Source: Cyclobacteriaceae bacterium (GTDB lineage: Bacteria; Bacteroidota; Bacteroidia; Cytophagales; Cyclobacteriaceae). Taken from it: a DNA stretch of 64,000 bases. The notes beneath the pieces are model-generated. The model made no database searches, was not told the origin of the DNA, and saw only the letters and a program-made list of their open reading frames with translations. The stretch is from positions 1 to 64,000 of the forward strand of contig JAKLJG010000001.1 of assembly GCA_023151255.1 (NCBI GenBank), in the 5' to 3' direction. Numbering within the stretch: position 1 is the stretch's first letter; every line of letters begins with the position of its first letter. Shown piece by piece: positions 61,998 through 64,000 of this stretch. Position numbers and translations under genes: made by a program.

Positions 61998-63347
61998 TTA
62001 ATAGGCATCGGTACGTGCAAAATCATTTTTGCGGTACATCCATTGGCCGCTCGTAAAGTCCGGAAACTCTACGGTTTCATTGCCCAGTTCAATGCTTTTT
62101 TCGCTGAGCGGAGTAATGGCACTCCATGCTGCGGCATCGTACACATCCATGGGTGTGGCCACCCCGCGTTTGATCGATTCAACAAAAGCATGAAGTACAA
62201 AGAAATCCATACCACCATGGCCGGCATCTTCGGCATCTTTTGTCCAGCGTTGCCACAGGGGATGGTCGTACTTATCCAGGTATGGTTTGGCATCTTCCCA
62301 CCGGTGCGGTTGTGCACTTGTTCCTTCAATGTAGATGGATTTGTTTACGTCCATCCAGATGCCTTTGGTTCCTTGTACACGGAAACCCAGCGAATAGGGA
62401 CGTGGCAGGTTGGTATCGTGCTGCAACAAAATGGTTTCGCCATTGGCGCAGCGGATTTGGGTGGTTACTACATCGCCCAGTTTAAATTCAATTTTTGCAT
62501 TGGGGTGATCAGCTCCGCCATTTTTAACAATGTATTCATGCAGGCCGCGTGCTTTTGAGGCAAACGAATTAAGCGAAAGAAAACGGTTACCCCGGTTGAT
62601 ATTAATCATTTCGGCCAGCGGCCCGATGCCATGAGTGGGATACAGGTCGCCATTTCGATGTACTGAATGATGCGTACGCCAGGCGGCTTCCGAAAATCCT
62701 TTTTCACCAAACTCAACCCCGCCCCCATAGGGGTTTTTACCATCGTTGAATTTTACTTCGCGCAGGTCGTGCTGGTAGCCGCCCTGCAAATGAATCAGTT
62801 CGCCAAATAAACCCTGTCGCACCATGTTCAGCACAGCCAGTACATCCCTGCGGTAGCAAACATTTTCGAGCATCATTACCTGGGCACGGTACTTTTCGGC
62901 TGCTTTTACTACATCCCAGTGATCTTGTAATGTAATACCAAGCACTACTTCAGTACCTACGTATTTGATATCCGCCTCGAGGCATCCGATGATCATGGGT
63001 GTGTGCCATTCCCACGGGGTGGAGATAATCACACCGTCAAGTTCTTTCAGCTCAAGCATTTTACGCCAGGCATTTACATCGCCTGTATAGATTTTAGGCA
63101 TGTTTTTGCCCGACTTTTTAATCATGCTGGTGGAGGTTTCCAGCATGCGATCGTTGATATCGCAGATGGCTATGATGTCTGTGTCTTTTCTGCGCAAGGC
63201 CAGGTCGAGGTGATTCTGTCCGCGCAGGCCTACACCAATGAATCCTAACCGCACATTCTTGTTTTGTGCAAACAAATGGGCTGATGGAAGTATGGAAAAG
63301 GCGGCTGTTGCCAGGCCCGTGTTCTTTACAAAATTTCTGCGGTTCAT
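61998..63347 (-). CDS. GH109 alpha-N-acetylgalactosaminidase (Gfo/Idh/MocA fold)
   Basis: 449-residue NAD-dependent glycosidase. The N-terminal MNRRNFVKNTGLATAAFSILPSAHLFAQ is a twin-arginine signal. The Rossmann part has RLGFIGVGLRGQNHLDLALRR, and the catalytic part closely follows the Elizabethkingia GH109 enzyme: MLENVCYRRDVLAVLNMVRQ, GFSEAAWRTHHSV, LYPTHGIGP and GHGGMDFFV. GH109 removes terminal alpha-GalNAc (blood group A and mucin-type glycans) by a redox mechanism with retained NAD+. It forms an operon with the downstream kinase gene. Confidence 0.88.
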   Translation of the reverse strand: MNRRNFVKNTGLATAAFSILPSAHLFAQNKNVRLGFIGVGLRGQNHLDLALRRKDTDIIAICDINDRMLETSTSMIKKSGKNMPKIYTGDVNAWRKMLELKELDGVIISTPWEWHTPMIIGCLEADIKYVGTEVVLGITLQDHWDVVKAAEKYRAQVMMLENVCYRRDVLAVLNMVRQGLFGELIHLQGGYQHDLREVKFNDGKNPYGGGVEFGEKGFSEAAWRTHHSVHRNGDLYPTHGIGPLAEMININRGNRFLSLNSFASKARGLHEYIVKNGGADHPNAKIEFKLGDVVTTQIRCANGETILLQHDTNLPRPYSLGFRVQGTKGIWMDVNKSIYIEGTSAQPHRWEDAKPYLDKYDHPLWQRWTKDAEDAGHGGMDFFVLHAFVESIKRGVATPMDVYDAAAWSAITPLSEKSIELGNETVEFPDFTSGQWMYRKNDFARTDAY

Positions 63348-63378
63348 ACGCCAGGGGTTGAAAGCGAAAAATAGGAAT

Positions 63379-63412
63379 AAAAAAAGAACCCTGACGGGTA
63401 AGGCCAGGGTTC
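63379..63412 (-). terminator. Intrinsic terminator of nrdA
   Basis: On the minus strand GAACCCTG and CAGGGTTC form a perfect 8-bp stem (11-nt loop) followed by seven T residues, ending about 55 nt before the GH109 ATG. It ends the nrdA transcript. Confidence 0.9.
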
Positions 63413-63434
63413 GGTTAGTAGTTCGTGGGCTCGC

Positions 63435-64000
63435 TTAACTACCGCATGCCTCGCAGGCATCGGGGTTATCCAGCGAGCAGGTCATGTCGGCTTTCTTTTG
63501 TTCGAAGTCGGCCACCGGCTCACCATATGATAATGCCTGCTGGCCTTGTGGTGCGCCATTTGTTGCAGGAACCGGAGTCTCAGCGGCAGCCATGGCTGGC
63601 TGCTGTATGGCTGATTTATCCAAGGTGAACTTGATGGCATCGGCTGCAGCAGTTGAACGCAGGTAGTACATACCGGTTTTAAGGCCCTTCTTCCAGGCAT
63701 AAAAGTGCATGCTGGTAAGTTTGCCGAAGTTCGGGTCTTTCAGGTGAATGTTCAGGCTTTGCGACTGGCAGATGTAGGCACCGCGGTCGGCCGACATATC
63801 GATAATGGCTTTTTGTGAGATCTCCCAAACGGTTTTGTAGATGTCTTTGATGTTCTGCGGAATTTCAGGGATGGGTTGCACTGATCCGTTGGTGGCAATC
63901 AGTTTCTGGCGCATGGTTTCGTTCCATAACCCCAGATCAATCAGGTCTTTCATTAAATGCTTGTTGGCAATGATGAATTCACCGGAAAGCGTTCTGCGGG
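63435..64000 (-). CDS. nrdA: Ribonucleoside-diphosphate reductase alpha subunit, 3' part
   Basis: C-terminal 188 residues of the class I reductase large subunit; the frame stays open through the window edge ([26 protein letters not shown]). Visible are the barrel end [16 protein letters not shown] and [26 protein letters not shown], then a Gln/Ala/Pro-rich flexible tail and the C-terminal redox pair CEACGS that re-reduces the active-site disulfide. The ORF track starts at an internal ATG (63953) only because of the truncation. Confidence 0.93.
   Translation of the reverse strand, partial: RRTLSGEFIIANKHLMKDLIDLGLWNETMRQKLIATNGSVQPIPEIPQNIKDIYKTVWEISQKAIIDMSADRGAYICQSQSLNIHLKDPNFGKLTSMHFYAWKKGLKTGMYYLRSTAAADAIKFTLDKSAIQQPAMAAAETPVPATNGAPQGQQALSYGEPVADFEQKKADMTCSLDNPDACEACGS

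Noticed and set aside
61755-62558. 267-aa plus-strand ORF opposite the kinase and GH109 genes
   Set aside because: It spans two real genes on the other strand and has the composition of an antisense shadow.
1-64000. tRNA, rRNA, CRISPR arrays, transposases, integrases
   Set aside because: Gaps between genes are short and were read on both strands; no cloverleaf, rRNA segment, spaced repeat array or recombinase gene was found.

Overview
The window is a 64 kb piece of a Bacteroidota chromosome, most likely from a Cytophagales-like lineage (the rank below phylum is inference). The phylum call rests on several things visible in the sequence. TAnnTTTG promoter elements lie just upstream of many starts. 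Start codons generally lack Shine-Dalgarno sequences. Families typical of the phylum are present: DUF3667, DUF3127, BatD, WbqC, an OPR-like vWA membrane protein, a Nfu protein and GH109. G/C-rich hairpin repeats encoding PLKGGG/PLEGG peptides, common in this phylum, also occur. Most of the window is dense housekeeping sequence with many 1- or 4-nt start/stop overlaps.

Layout. 1-260: two tandem copies of an 80-bp structured repeat. 264-4633: DUF3667 protein, RarA, vWA membrane protein. 4634-7330: an AT-rich accessory island, all on the minus strand, holding a decayed DUF3885 gene, a serine hydrolase and a lipoprotein, separated by related intergenic repeats that look like cassette boundaries. 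7370-13858: ClpC with its terminator, WbqC, TsaC, MltG, a thioesterase and a BrkB-like protein. 13855-18931: a minus-strand lipid/nitrogen block (desaturase, Psd, Gdh, CdsA, CPBP protease). 19004-28028: DusB, EamA, PurH, then the complete rod-elongation operon mreB-mreC-mreD-mrdA-rodA. 28031-35965: small exported protein, homogentisate dioxygenase, CtpA, hemerythrin-like protein, RuvX, Def, and a methionine aminotransferase/omega-amidase pair. 36020-47195: EEP hydrolase, S9 peptidase, Nfu, two tandem SDF symporters, TPM protein, AroC, BatD, and a small DUF2752/TM2 operon.

47204-52945 is the most interesting functional block. Five tightly coupled minus-strand genes (esterase, RimK-like ATP-grasp, YbdK-type GCS2 carboxylate-amine ligase, class I glutamine amidotransferase, second ATP-grasp-like protein) face a divergent second esterase. 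This looks like an uncharacterised peptide/amide-forming biosynthetic cassette. Next to it, 52950-54305 encodes a striking fusion: a DUF559 endonuclease-like protein joined in frame through a translated G/C-rich hairpin repeat to epoxyqueuosine reductase QueG.

54348-64000: RuvB, ApbE, a ZIP transporter, acetyl-CoA synthetase, a DUF3127 protein with an SSB-like acidic tail, a methionine gamma-lyase-type enzyme, a GH109 alpha-N-acetylgalactosaminidase followed directly by an N-acetylhexosamine-kinase-like enzyme (a probable GalNAc salvage pair), and the 3' end of nrdA with a clear terminator. No tRNA, rRNA, CRISPR array, transposase or integrase gene was seen.
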